From: Flavobacterium psychrotolerans
GTDB taxonomy: Bacteria; Bacteroidota; Bacteroidia; Flavobacteriales; Flavobacteriaceae
Assembly: GCF_003097635.1 (NCBI RefSeq)
Contig: NZ_QCZI01000001.1
Location: 124,001-188,000, forward strand
Direction: 5' to 3'
DNA: 64,000 nt
Both the position numbers and the translations under genes were made by a program. Below the pieces are notes generated by a model. It was not told the DNA's origin. It was given only the letters and a program-made list of their open reading frames with translations, and did no database searches. Positions 18,574 through 26,428 of this stretch are shown piece by piece (position 1 is the stretch's first letter; every line of letters begins with the position of its first letter).

Positions 18574-18670
18574 AAATATATAATGCGTTTCTTTATAAAA
18601 AATTACAAAATATCTATCAGAACATTCAGGATTTTATGACGGATTGATGATAAGAAATTATAATTACTTA

Positions 18671-19402
18671 TCATTTTTCTCCTAAATGGGAAATAAATTT
18701 TTTCATATCAAATGATTTGCTTTTTTCATATGAATCATACATATATACTTCTTTACTCCTTAGGATTGATTCTCTCTTGTTTTTTAAAATATACATTGAG
18801 TTAACGTGATTTGGAATATTTGAATTTAGAAAAATCTCATATTTTGGTATTAAATCATAGCATTTACCATTTGAATGAAATAATGAATTAGATGGATGTG
18901 TATTCATATTAAATATCCCCACATAGATAATAGATGTTTTTTCATCATTAGTCAAATCAAATATATCACTATCAATTTGGGAAATTAAATCATCGAACGG
19001 AAAAATATTATGTGCTGAAAATGAAATTTGTTTAAATTTTTCAGAAGCAATTTTTGTAGATTCTTTAATATGTTCAGGATATCTTGTCTTGTAGAAAGCA
19101 TTGGCATAAAAAAGAAATGATTCATAATTGATAATTTTCAAAAGACGTCCTTTTGACTTACATAGTTCATGTAATTTAATTAGATCGTGTGAATTTTTCA
19201 GAAGTTTATCTTCATTATTTGAAAATTGGATTCCCTTTTTTTTAAGCTCCATACAAATAAATTTATATGAAAGTTCTAAACTCATTCCCATTAAGTAATG
19301 TGCCATACGATTAAAAGAACCACAAGTAAAAGCAATATATCTAGCTGTAACATAGTTCTCGAACCTCAACATTGTAAATAATTCACTTGTATCTTTATCC
19401 AT
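18671..19402 (-). CDS. HEPN-like protein of unknown function, inserted beside meaB
   Basis: A 243-residue protein, strongly AT-rich compared with meaB. Residues of about 20-110 look helical and carry the marks of a HEPN-type domain: A-x-Y-L-M-G-M-S-L-E-L-S-Y-K, then N-S-H-D-L-I-K-L-H-E-L-C, then Y-A-N-A-F-Y-K-T-R-Y-P. The C-terminal half is unrecognised. HEPN domains occur in ribonuclease toxins and antiphage proteins, but the catalytic R-x4-6-H is not evident, so activity is uncertain. I start at 19402 (MDKDT) because the longer frame is read from the repeated meaB fragment. The gene lies between two copies of the meaB 3' end, which indicates it was inserted by recombination. Confidence 0.6.
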   Translation of the reverse strand: MDKDTSELFTMLRFENYVTARYIAFTCGSFNRMAHYLMGMSLELSYKFICMELKKKGIQFSNNEDKLLKNSHDLIKLHELCKSKGRLLKIINYESFLFYANAFYKTRYPEHIKESTKIASEKFKQISFSAHNIFPFDDLISQIDSDIFDLTNDEKTSIIYVGIFNMNTHPSNSLFHSNGKCYDLIPKYEIFLNSNIPNHVNSMYILKNKRESILRSKEVYMYDSYEKSKSFDMKKFISHLGEK

Positions 19403-19425
19403 ATCTACTACTTTAAGTTTTCTAT

Positions 19426-19498
19426 AACAAAAAAGCAGTACAAAATGATGAAATTTCACCTTTTACAGCTGCTCAAATTTTATTAAAAACTTATTTTA
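19426..19498 (+). repeat. direct repeat (meaB 3' end), copy B
   Basis: Matches 18493-18565 at 68 of 73 positions by hand alignment. In the meaB frame it still reads K-K-A-V-Q-N-D-E-I-S-P-F, but no stop follows and it runs into the 3' end of the convergent 76-residue gene. Confidence 0.9.
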
Positions 19499-19726
19499 CT
19501 CTTTCTCGTAACGTTCCATTTCCCGGTCATAAAAGGCATTGGCAAGCTCGATCAAACCTTCCATTTCGGCATTTAATTCGCCTTCATCTAGGTCTTCGGC
19601 TTCTTCCATAAACTCGACCTCATCGTCTTTTAGGTTGATGATAAATCGAGGATAATCCAAGTGAATGATGAAAATATCTTCCGGAAAGTCCGTGTTGTCG
19701 CCTAGTAAAAATTTTGGTAATTCCAT
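19496..19726 (-). CDS. small acidic protein of unknown function
   Basis: A 76-residue, strongly acidic protein (many Glu and Asp, for instance F-M-E-E-A-E-D-L-D-E-G-E). No membrane segment, signal or metal motif. Its stop codon sits on the junction with the repeated meaB fragment, so in the ancestral arrangement it probably converged directly on meaB. It ends with an amphipathic helix (L-I-E-L-A-N-A-F-Y-D-R-E-M-E-R-Y). A conserved Flavobacteria-type small protein seems likely, with no known function. Confidence 0.65.
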   Translation of the reverse strand: MELPKFLLGDNTDFPEDIFIIHLDYPRFIINLKDDEVEFMEEAEDLDEGELNAEMEGLIELANAFYDREMERYEKE

Positions 19727-19804
19727 ATTATGTTGATTTGATTATTTGCTGATTCGGTTATTTTTTCATTAAAATTAACGAATAACCGAATTTACTTATT
19801 TAAT

Positions 19805-20713
19805 TTATTTGTCTGACAGAATAATCGGTGCATTCCCTTTGCTGTTCATAAAAATAATTTTAGTATTTGGGGAAGTCGCAATTTCTTTCTGTGCTTTTAT
19901 TTGTTCGTATTGCAATTGTTTATCGGTTAATCCTAAAGATATAATCCGTTGGTAATCGGCAATACCCTGTGCCTCTACCCTTTTTCGTTCCGCTTCCTGT
20001 TTTTCTTTCTGCAATACAAAAGTCATTTTTTGGGCATCTTGCTCGGCATTAATTTTACTTTCGATTGACGCTTTTACAGAAGCTGGAAGATTGATGTTTC
20101 GGATTAACAATTGCTCCAAAATTAATCCTCGAGTCTTAAAATCGGCTTCAATCGTTTTGAAAATACGCTGTTGAAATTCGTTTCTTTTGGTAGAATACAA
20201 TGCCACGGCATCATAATAAACGGCGTTGTCACGAATACGGGTTCGGGTTACGGGACGCACAATTTTATCGGTATAATTTACCCCAATTTGTTTAAAGATC
20301 TTTGGTGCATCATTGGGAGTAATCCGGTATAAAACAGTTAAATCAATAACTACTTCCAGCCCGTCATTAGACAAAACACGAATGGCGTCGTCCCCTTCCT
20401 GAACTCCTTCTCCGTGAATGGCTGACATGGTATAGTTTTGTGTTTGAATATCAAAATCCGTTACGTCCAAAAGCGGATTGATTAAATGCAAACCACTTTC
20501 CAATACGTCGGATTGAACACTTCCGTAAAGCGATTGCACGCCCACTTTCCCAGCGTCTATTTGCTTGAACATTGAAGAGAAAATCCCTATAGCAATTACC
20601 AATAGCGCAATAAACTTTACTGTGTTGGCATATGGAGTAAACGGATTCGCATTGTGTTTTAATGAAAAACTGACAATTAGTAAAATAACTCCAAGAATAA
20701 TGAATAGTATCAT
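19805..20713 (-). CDS. SPFH/prohibitin-family membrane protein
   Basis: A 302-residue protein with two short N-terminal hydrophobic segments (residues 1-20 and 30-45) followed by a Band-7/SPFH domain (Q-I-D-A-G-K-V-G-V-Q-S-L-Y-G, L-H-L-I-N-P-L near residues 50-85, then V-I-D-L-T-V-L-Y-R-I). The C-terminal third is a coiled coil rich in E, Q, K and A (S-K-I-N-A-E-Q-D-A-Q-K-M). SPFH proteins form oligomeric membrane rings and regulate proteases such as FtsH or organise membrane domains. Length and layout suit the prohibitin branch better than HflC; no FtsH is adjacent. Confidence 0.85.
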   Translation of the reverse strand: MILFIILGVILLIVSFSLKHNANPFTPYANTVKFIALLVIAIGIFSSMFKQIDAGKVGVQSLYGSVQSDVLESGLHLINPLLDVTDFDIQTQNYTMSAIHGEGVQEGDDAIRVLSNDGLEVVIDLTVLYRITPNDAPKIFKQIGVNYTDKIVRPVTRTRIRDNAVYYDAVALYSTKRNEFQQRIFKTIEADFKTRGLILEQLLIRNINLPASVKASIESKINAEQDAQKMTFVLQKEKQEAERKRVEAQGIADYQRIISLGLTDKQLQYEQIKAQKEIATSPNTKIIFMNSKGNAPIILSDK

Positions 20714-20759
20714 TTTTTAATATTTAGTTTATTGAACGAGAGAATGATTAGTATTTATT

Positions 20760-22148
20760 TTAGCTTAAATCCTTTTGGTTTTCTAAAACCAATTTCTTAG
20801 TCAATCTCGCAAAGCGAATATACAAAAATAATGCGGCCGCTGTTAGTCCCGCCAACAATCCAATCCAAATTCCAGTCGCTTTAAAATCGGTGTATTTTCC
20901 CAAATAAAAAGATATAGGAAAACCAATAAGCCAATAAGCTACAAAAGTAATGTACATGGGGATTTTCACGTCTTGTAACCCTCGCAAAGCACCCAAAACA
21001 ACAACTTGCATCCCATCTGAAATTTGAAAAACAGCAGCAACCAAAAGCAATTTAGAAGCAATCAATAGGATTTCGGTATTGTCCAGTGATTGCGTAACAT
21101 CATCCATATTCAAAAACAAGTGCGGCAAATAGTTGTGTAAAGCCACGAATGTTATGGCGAAAAACGTTTCCAGAATAATGGTCAATAAAAATATAGATCG
21201 TGCAATGGTAATTAAATTTTTATAATCGTTTAATCCCTTTGCATAACTCACCCGAATCATGGCGGTGACATTTAGCCCCATGGCAATCATAAAAGTCGTG
21301 GAGGACAGGATCAGCGCAATTTGATTGGCCGCCTGGCTGTTTTTTCCAAGGGAACCCGAAAGCCAGATTGCCATGGTAAATAAAGCCACTTCAAACAACA
21401 TTTGCATGGCAGAAGGAAATCCGAGATTGATGATTTTTTTTAGCATGGATTTTCGTATTTCCTTGAAACTAAAATTCTTGAAATACCTTTTAAATACTGC
21501 ATTTTTTCGCAAAAGAAAGTGCATGAAAACCACCATCATAATTCTCGAAATCACGGTTCCTAATGCGGCACCTAAAATCCCTAATTTTGGGAAAATCCAA
21601 ATTCCATAAATCAAAACGTAATTAAAAAAAATATGCACCACGTTTGCCATAAAAATAGCGTACATGGAATATTTAGTTTGAGATAACCCATCGGCAAATT
21701 GCTTGTAACCCTGGTACATAATAACCGGAATTAGAGAAAACGCTACCCAATCTATATAGGGCGCAGCCATATCGGCTACTGCTGTGGGCTGGTGCATCAA
21801 GTACATGATGGGCTTTGACAAAACGGTCAAGATAAATAAAGTAACTCCCAATATGGTACATAACAAAAGACCATGATGAAACGTGGAACGGATTTTCTTG
21901 TCGTTTTTTTCAGCATCGGCTTCAGCAGTCAATGGGGTTATGGCAGTAGAAAAACCAATCCCTAAAGATAAACCAATAAAAATAAAACTATTTCCTAAAG
22001 AAACAGCCGCCAACTCTGTGGAGCCTAAACTCCCCACCATAAAATTATCTACAATTCCTATTAAGGTATGCCCTAACATCCCGAGAATCACGGGATAGGC
22101 CAATTTTAAATTATAAGAAAATTCTTTTGTGTATTGAGATCGCTTCAC
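20760..22148 (-). CDS. MATE-family efflux transporter
   Basis: About 462 residues and twelve predicted transmembrane helices in two bundles of six. Helix 1 carries L-A-Y-P-V-I-L-G-M-L-G and D-N-F-M-V-G, followed by L-G-S-T-E-L-A-A-V-S-L-G-N-S, the NorM-type MATE signature. These antiporters export drugs or metabolites using Na+ or H+. I use the GTG at 22148 (MKRSQYTKEF): the alternative ATG at 22202 would place coding sequence across a good promoter at 22168-22199, and its extra 18 residues do not resemble a MATE N-terminus. Confidence 0.88.
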   Translation of the reverse strand: MKRSQYTKEFSYNLKLAYPVILGMLGHTLIGIVDNFMVGSLGSTELAAVSLGNSFIFIGLSLGIGFSTAITPLTAEADAEKNDKKIRSTFHHGLLLCTILGVTLFILTVLSKPIMYLMHQPTAVADMAAPYIDWVAFSLIPVIMYQGYKQFADGLSQTKYSMYAIFMANVVHIFFNYVLIYGIWIFPKLGILGAALGTVISRIMMVVFMHFLLRKNAVFKRYFKNFSFKEIRKSMLKKIINLGFPSAMQMLFEVALFTMAIWLSGSLGKNSQAANQIALILSSTTFMIAMGLNVTAMIRVSYAKGLNDYKNLITIARSIFLLTIILETFFAITFVALHNYLPHLFLNMDDVTQSLDNTEILLIASKLLLVAAVFQISDGMQVVVLGALRGLQDVKIPMYITFVAYWLIGFPISFYLGKYTDFKATGIWIGLLAGLTAAALFLYIRFARLTKKLVLENQKDLS

Positions 22149-22167
22149 TTTATTATTATTAAGTCCG

Positions 22168-22199
22168 CAAAGGTAAGTAGAAGCTTTCAATTGCATCAA
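22168..22199 (-). promoter_or_regulatory. promoter of the MATE gene
   Basis: On the minus strand, TTG (22197-22199) and TACCTTTG (22168-22175) are separated by 21 bases, matching the Bacteroidota TTG / TAnnTTTG promoter. It sits 20 bases before the GTG at 22148 and decides that start. Confidence 0.7.
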
Positions 22200-22305
22200 C
22201 ACTATTGCGAATATAAAGTCTCTTTAGGCATGAAAATTTATGTAAAACAAGGAATCATATAACAAACCTCAATAATTATGTAACATTTCGGCTTTATTGT
22301 AAGTA

Positions 22306-22313
22306 TACTTTTG
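22306..22313 (+). promoter_or_regulatory. -7 element for the 22369 outer-membrane protein gene
   Basis: TACTTTTG matches TAnnTTTG, 55 bases before the start codon. No TTG is visible at the expected -33 distance. Confidence 0.5.
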
Positions 22314-22368
22314 CACCATGGTTTTGAGCCAATTAAATTATTACTAATAAATATTAAAAACGAAAATT

Positions 22369-22887
22369 ATGAAAATTACGGGAAAAATTAAAGTCTTATT
22401 TGCATTTGCAATAGCAATCTTATTTGCAAACAATCTACAAGCACAAGAAAAAACGGAAGCCACTAATTATGACCAAGGATTTCGTTTAGGAGTTGGATTA
22501 AATGGTGGTGTACCTACCAACCATGATTTTTACAACTATTCATTAGGTGCAGATGTCAGACTTCAATATGATTTATCAAAAAGAACCTCGGTAACACTTA
22601 CTACCGGTTTTACCAATTTATTTATTAATAATGGTGTTAAGGATCTAGGTTTTATCCCAGTAAAAGCAGGTTTCAAAGCCTTTATTTGGGAAGATCAATT
22701 CTATGTTTTAGGAGAAATTGGTGGTGGTATTGCAGTTACTAATGGATACAAACAAGACACCTACTTATGGACACCCGGAATTGGATATGCCAATAAAATC
22801 ATTGACGTGAGTTTACGTTATGAAGCCTACACCGAATATGATACCAATCAAATTGCCTTGCGTGTTGCTTATGGTTTCAAACTATAA
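22369..22887 (+). CDS. small outer-membrane beta-barrel protein
   Basis: A 172-residue secreted protein with a clear signal peptide (MKI, hydrophobic core, A-Q-A / A-Q-E cleavage near residue 25). The remainder alternates aromatic and polar residues in about eight beta-strands (G-F-R-L-G-V-G-L-N-G-G, A-D-V-R-L-Q-Y-D-L-S, V-T-L-T-T-G-F) and ends in L-R-V-A-Y-G-F-K-L, consistent with an eight-stranded outer-membrane barrel of the OmpW/OmpX size class. Function unknown. It is followed by a strong bidirectional terminator shared with PPK2. Confidence 0.75.
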   Translation: MKITGKIKVLFAFAIAILFANNLQAQEKTEATNYDQGFRLGVGLNGGVPTNHDFYNYSLGADVRLQYDLSKRTSVTLTTGFTNLFINNGVKDLGFIPVKAGFKAFIWEDQFYVLGEIGGGIAVTNGYKQDTYLWTPGIGYANKIIDVSLRYEAYTEYDTNQIALRVAYGFKL

Positions 22888-22902
22888 ATACCCATTCAAA
22901 AA

Positions 22903-22937
22903 CAAAAAATGCCCTCAAAATTTGAGGGCATTTTTTG
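22903..22937. terminator. bidirectional rho-independent terminator
   Basis: An almost perfect palindrome (AAAAAATGCCCTCAAA / TTTGAGGGCATTTTTT) between the convergent barrel and PPK2 genes, with T runs on both strands. Confidence 0.9.
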
Positions 22938-22939
22938 TT

Positions 22940-23818
22940 TTATTCTTTTTTCAGTATCTCTTTATACATTTCAAAATTGGCTTTAACTTTTTCATCTAAT
23001 TCGGGTTCTTTAATATCCGTATGCCGCTGCATTTCTTCCCAAATAATTTTAGCCACAATATAACGGGCCATTTCCTTATCATCAGCGGGAACAATATACC
23101 AAGGGGCATGCTTTTTTGAAGTTTTGTTAATGGCTTCCTCATAATACTGCATGTATTCATCCCAATGTTCGCGTTCCTTCAAGTCCCCAGGCGAAAATTT
23201 CCAATGGTGCTCCACCTCTTCCAATCGACGCATTAACCGCTTGCGTTGCTCTTCCTTACTCAGGTACAAAAAGAATTTCAACACTATGGTGCCGTTTTGG
23301 GTAATGTGCTTCTCGAAATTATTGATTTGCTCCATTCTGTTTTCCCAAAATTCAGGTGTAATATCCTCAACAGATAAAATTCCCGGCAAATTCTCACTCA
23401 TAACATATTCCGGATGCACCCGCGTTACCAACACGTTTTCATAATGCGTCCGGTTAAAAACCGAAAACTTCCCTTTTTCGGGCAAAGCCAAATAATGCCT
23501 CCACAAATAATCGTGCTCTAATTCTGCTGAATTTGGAGTCTTAAAAGTAAAAACCTCAACCCCTCTAGGATTAAATTCCTTAAAAACCTCCCGAATCAAA
23601 CTGTCTTTCCCTGAGGTATCCATGCCTTGCAAACAAATCAAAACACCATACCGGTTGTGGGCATACATCACGTCCTGCAACGCACTCAGCTTGACCTGCA
23701 CCTTATCTAATTTCTCCTCCTTTTCGGCATCGTCGGATTTGTTACGCAAATTTGTTGGAATTTCAGAAAGCCGAATTGGACTTACTACTTTAAAATCATC
23801 GGGATCAATAGACTTCAT
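22940..23818 (-). CDS. PPK2-family polyphosphate kinase/phosphotransferase
   Basis: A 292-residue soluble P-loop kinase. The Walker A is G-M-D-T-S-G-K-D at residues 65-72, followed by P-R-G-V-E-V-F-T-F-K-T-P, L-W-R-H-Y near 107, F-N-R-T-H-Y-E (Walker B region) near 120 and the lid module around 205-225 (R-R-L-E-E-V-E-H-H-W-K-F-S). PPK2 enzymes transfer phosphate between polyphosphate and nucleotides. The length fits the short one-domain forms that phosphorylate ADP or AMP from polyphosphate; direction and nucleotide preference cannot be read safely. Divergent from the DUF6929-type gene. Confidence 0.9.
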   Translation of the reverse strand: MKSIDPDDFKVVSPIRLSEIPTNLRNKSDDAEKEEKLDKVQVKLSALQDVMYAHNRYGVLICLQGMDTSGKDSLIREVFKEFNPRGVEVFTFKTPNSAELEHDYLWRHYLALPEKGKFSVFNRTHYENVLVTRVHPEYVMSENLPGILSVEDITPEFWENRMEQINNFEKHITQNGTIVLKFFLYLSKEEQRKRLMRRLEEVEHHWKFSPGDLKEREHWDEYMQYYEEAINKTSKKHAPWYIVPADDKEMARYIVAKIIWEEMQRHTDIKEPELDEKVKANFEMYKEILKKE

Positions 23819-23863
23819 AGAAAATAATTTATATTTATCACCTCAAATTTAATCATTTTTTGA

Positions 23864-23943
23864 AGCTATTTCCTGCTGTTCGTTATATCTTTTTGTTCCC
23901 CCGAAAAGGGGGAACAAAAAGGATGTCACTTCCATCAGGGCTA
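23864..23943 (-). repeat. dispersed stem-loop element, copy 2 (inverted)
   Basis: On the minus strand it begins TAGCCCTGATGGAAGTGACA and ends AACAGCAGGAAATAGCT. The core is a perfect 14-bp stem at 23889-23902 and 23908-23921 with a GAAAA loop. Same outer frame as copies at 15120 and 59187. This one sits between divergent genes, so it could insulate or alter their promoters. Confidence 0.75.
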
Positions 23944-23968
23944 GGCTTTTCTTTTCAAAATAAAATTT

Positions 23969-24841
23969 ATGGAAAAATTTACTTTCGAATTACTGTTTCA
24001 AATTATCGGAATTGGCTCCGCCTCCGGACTGGTTTACAAAGACAATACCCTACTGCTCATTGGCGACAACAGCGAATTTCTTTATGAATACATCCTTAAT
24101 TCCGGTGTTTTAAAGCAGCATCCGCTGACGGAACATCCACTAGAAAACATTCCTAAAAAAGACAAACCCGATTTTGAATCGATAACTTCTTTTGCAAATA
24201 GTTTGTACGTTTTGGGTTCGGGATCGACCGAAAAACGCAACAAAATGGTACAAATCGATGCAAAAACCAAACAAATCATCACAACAACTGATTTGACCGA
24301 TTTGTATCTGATGATACAAAGTTTCGGCAAAATCAAATCCGAAGATTTCAATATTGAAGGTGCCATTTACTACGGCACAAGTTGGCTATTGTTTAACCGT
24401 GGCAACGGAACCACCAACAAGAATGTCATATTTACCATTCAGAGAAAAAACTTGACCAATGAATTCAATATCCTTTCTAACGCCTATAAGCTACCCCAAA
24501 TAAATGGAGTGCGCACCAGTTTTACCGATGCGATTTTGGTTGATGATAAGATTTACTTTTTGGCTACAGCCGAAGACACGACCTCAACTTATGAAGATGG
24601 CGAAGTTTTAGGCAGCATTATTGGTCGTATTGATGTGCAAACCATGAAAATTGATTTTACCAGAAAAATCAGTGACGAACACAAATTTGAGGGATTGACC
24701 CTATTTGAAAATTCCAATTCCGAAATCACATTTTTTCTCTGCGAAGACCAAGACACGGATGAATTGAAATCCAATATTTACAAATTGACTTTAAAAAAGG
24801 CTAATTCAAGAAAAGAATCATCGACCGTACAGATTTATTAG
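23969..24841 (+). CDS. DUF6929-like beta-propeller-type protein
   Basis: A 290-residue protein without signal peptide. It has repeated short strands with motifs such as S-A-S-G-L-V-Y-K-D-N-T-L-L-L-I-G-D-N near residue 20, K-P-D-F-E-S-I-T-S-F near 75, N-I-E-G-A-I-Y-Y-G near 130 and H-K-F-E-G-L-T-L-F-E-N near 245; E-S/E-G turns of this sort suggest a propeller fold. From memory it resembles the DUF6929 family of Bacteroidota, whose function is unknown. It is the last apparent core gene before the accessory region. Confidence 0.65.
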   Translation: MEKFTFELLFQIIGIGSASGLVYKDNTLLLIGDNSEFLYEYILNSGVLKQHPLTEHPLENIPKKDKPDFESITSFANSLYVLGSGSTEKRNKMVQIDAKTKQIITTTDLTDLYLMIQSFGKIKSEDFNIEGAIYYGTSWLLFNRGNGTTNKNVIFTIQRKNLTNEFNILSNAYKLPQINGVRTSFTDAILVDDKIYFLATAEDTTSTYEDGEVLGSIIGRIDVQTMKIDFTRKISDEHKFEGLTLFENSNSEITFFLCEDQDTDELKSNIYKLTLKKANSRKESSTVQIY

Positions 24842-24997
24842 GGTGTCTTGTCAGCGGGTTACCAATGCTCAGACGAGCGGGTTAGATGGCAGATTTAGCA
24901 TTAAAGTTCAAAAAAATTGTTAATGCTAAACCAGCACAAATGTTTCACAGAAGCACTTCAACCGCCATATCGTCAAGTCGATGTTAGCGGTTCGTTG
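24842..24997. other. palindromic CTAAC-bearing junction between the DUF6929 and VOC genes
   Basis: On the minus strand the VOC stop is followed by a CGCTAAC box, then a hairpin with arms GGTTTAGCATTAA and TTAATGCTAAATC, then a second CTAAC box (ATCTAACCCG). The layout recalls attC-like cassette junctions. No ORF. Confidence 0.45.
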
Positions 24998-25420
24998 TTA
25001 TTGTTCTGCTGGTTGTTTTGTTGGAAATTTTGAAATATCCATATAGAAAATTTCCCAAGTATGTCCGTCAAAATCTTCAATAGTTCGCTGTTGCATAAAG
25101 CCATAGTCCCTCATTTCATTAGGTTCTATACCTCCTGCTGCAATACCGTTTTTCACAATTTCATTTACCTTGTCTACGCTTTCAACGGAAAGCGAAAACA
25201 AACCTGCAATATTGCTCTTGGTGTTTGCAATGGGTTTGTTGGTAAATGTTTTAAATTTTTCGTGAGTCATAATCATCACAAAAATGCTTTCACTCCAAAC
25301 CATACACTTTCCATTGTCGTCCGAAAATTGAGGATTGTTTGTAAAACCTAATGCAATATAAAAGTCCATAGCCTTTTGCAAGTCTTTTACTGCTAAATTG
25401 ATAAAAATTTGTTTTGCCAT
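24998..25420 (-). CDS. VOC-family (glyoxalase/bleomycin-resistance fold) protein
   Basis: A 140-residue protein with the two beta-alpha-beta-beta-beta modules of the vicinal-oxygen-chelate fold: F-I-N-L-A-V-K-D-L-Q-K-A-M-D-F-Y-I-A-L-G-F at the start and D-Y-G-F-M-Q-Q-R-T-I-E-D-F-D-G-H-T-W-E-I-F-Y-M-D at the end, where H and E are typical metal ligands. The glyoxalase-like family includes isomerases, dioxygenases and drug-binding proteins; this subtype (lactoylglutathione lyase-like) has no firm substrate. It is a single-gene unit bounded by palindromic junctions. Confidence 0.82.
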   Translation of the reverse strand: MAKQIFINLAVKDLQKAMDFYIALGFTNNPQFSDDNGKCMVWSESIFVMIMTHEKFKTFTNKPIANTKSNIAGLFSLSVESVDKVNEIVKNGIAAGGIEPNEMRDYGFMQQRTIEDFDGHTWEIFYMDISKFPTKQPAEQ

Positions 25421-25644
25421 TTTTTAAATACTTAGTTGTTGAAGTTAAAATAATTTCTACTTTTTATTTCTGTCAATGAGTTGTCTCTGAAAACGTTCTG
25501 GTACTACGACTAAATTAAGCTCATTATTCGGATTTGCCACCCGAGCGATAGCGAACAGGCGAAGCAAATCATCCCAAATACAAAACCATTTTTCCATTAA
25601 GCCAAATGCCCAAATCCGTTGTAGTGGCTGTTAGCTGATGTTTT

Positions 25645-26031
25645 TTATTTTTCTTCAAGTTTAAACTCATCAATTCTGCCGTTTTTAAGTTCAATACTAA
25701 TACTTTTATTATTCCGATTTGTTATTTTATAAACTATTGTATCGTCAATTCCGTCGGCGATTAAATAAGTTCCCAAAATCTTTTTATTATTATCGTCCAT
25801 TTCGATTGAATCAATAATTCTATATTTAGCAATATCTTCAGAGTTAAACTTGTTGTTATTATAAAAAGCCATTCGATCTTTTCTTATGCTCAAGCCTGAT
25901 GCTGAATCTACAGAACTAATCCATTCGCCCGAAGGAATTATTTGAATTTTGTTTAATTCAGTTTTAAGTATTTTGTTTTTAGAACAACTGAGAATTGCAA
26001 AAAAGAGAATAAATAGTAATTTGTTTTTCAT
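25645..26031 (-). CDS. small lipoprotein of unknown function
   Basis: About 128 residues. The start at 26031 (MKNKLL) gives a lipobox I-L-S-C with cysteine near residue 17; two codons upstream is another ATG. The mature part is short and beta-rich (S-G-E-W-I-S-S-V-D-S-A-S-G-L, then K-I-L-G-T-Y-L-I-A-D), resembling a small lipocalin-like or immunity-type domain, but I do not recognise the family. It is flanked by CTAAC/GTTAG palindromes, as for the VOC gene. Confidence 0.6.
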   Translation of the reverse strand: MKNKLLFILFFAILSCSKNKILKTELNKIQIIPSGEWISSVDSASGLSIRKDRMAFYNNNKFNSEDIAKYRIIDSIEMDDNNKKILGTYLIADGIDDTIVYKITNRNNKSISIELKNGRIDEFKLEEK

Positions 26032-26059
26032 TGTCATCTAGTTCGGTTTTTTCAAAATA

Positions 26060-26192
26060 TCAGCTAACGTCCGGTGGCTTGCGTCAGTGGCGTAAATCTT
26101 ACCGAACAATCGCAAATATAAACCAAACTTTGAGTTATCAGCATATTTTCTAAAGAAACACAGAATTAAGCCATTGTGGCAAACCGCTGTTA
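26060..26192. repeat. imperfect palindrome with AACGTCCGG / CCGCTGTT ends (attC-like)
   Basis: Arms AACGTCCGGTGGCTTGC (about 26065) and TGGCAAACCGCTGTT (about 26177) pair imperfectly, with inner GTCAGTGGC / GCCATTGTGG pieces. It precedes the lipoprotein gene and starts with GCTAACG. The same CTAAC layout is seen next to the VOC gene. No integron integrase is in the window. Confidence 0.4.
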
Positions 26193-26303
26193 TCCTCATT
26201 TTGTTACTGCCAGTTCCATTTTGCACTTAAAGTATTGTATTCATTGACTTTATAAAAATATACTATGCAATTTTAAGCAACAAAAAGCAACGAAATACTT
26301 GTT

Positions 26304-26324
26304 TTGTTATACCTAATGTTGTAC
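26304..26324 (+). other. candidate left attachment/recombinase site (paired boxes)
   Basis: TTGTTATAC at 26304-26312 and ATGTTGTAC at 26316-26324; an inverted GTACAACA lies at 26402-26409 just before the integrase gene. The right edge at 51778-51797 has TTGTTGTAC and ATGTTGTAC in the same order. The pairing suggests recombinase core or arm sites at both island ends. Confidence 0.45.
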
Positions 26325-26428
26325 CTTCGTATCACGATGCACCCAATTGAAAACCTAGTATTTACAATACTTTCACTCATTTGCATTGCTTTACAAATAT
26401 AGTACAACATTTCTAATTTCCTAACACT

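Noticed and set aside
26038-26226. 62-codon minus-strand ORF before the lipoprotein gene
   Set aside because: It runs through the attC-like palindrome and has no recognisable domain; junction DNA is a better explanation.
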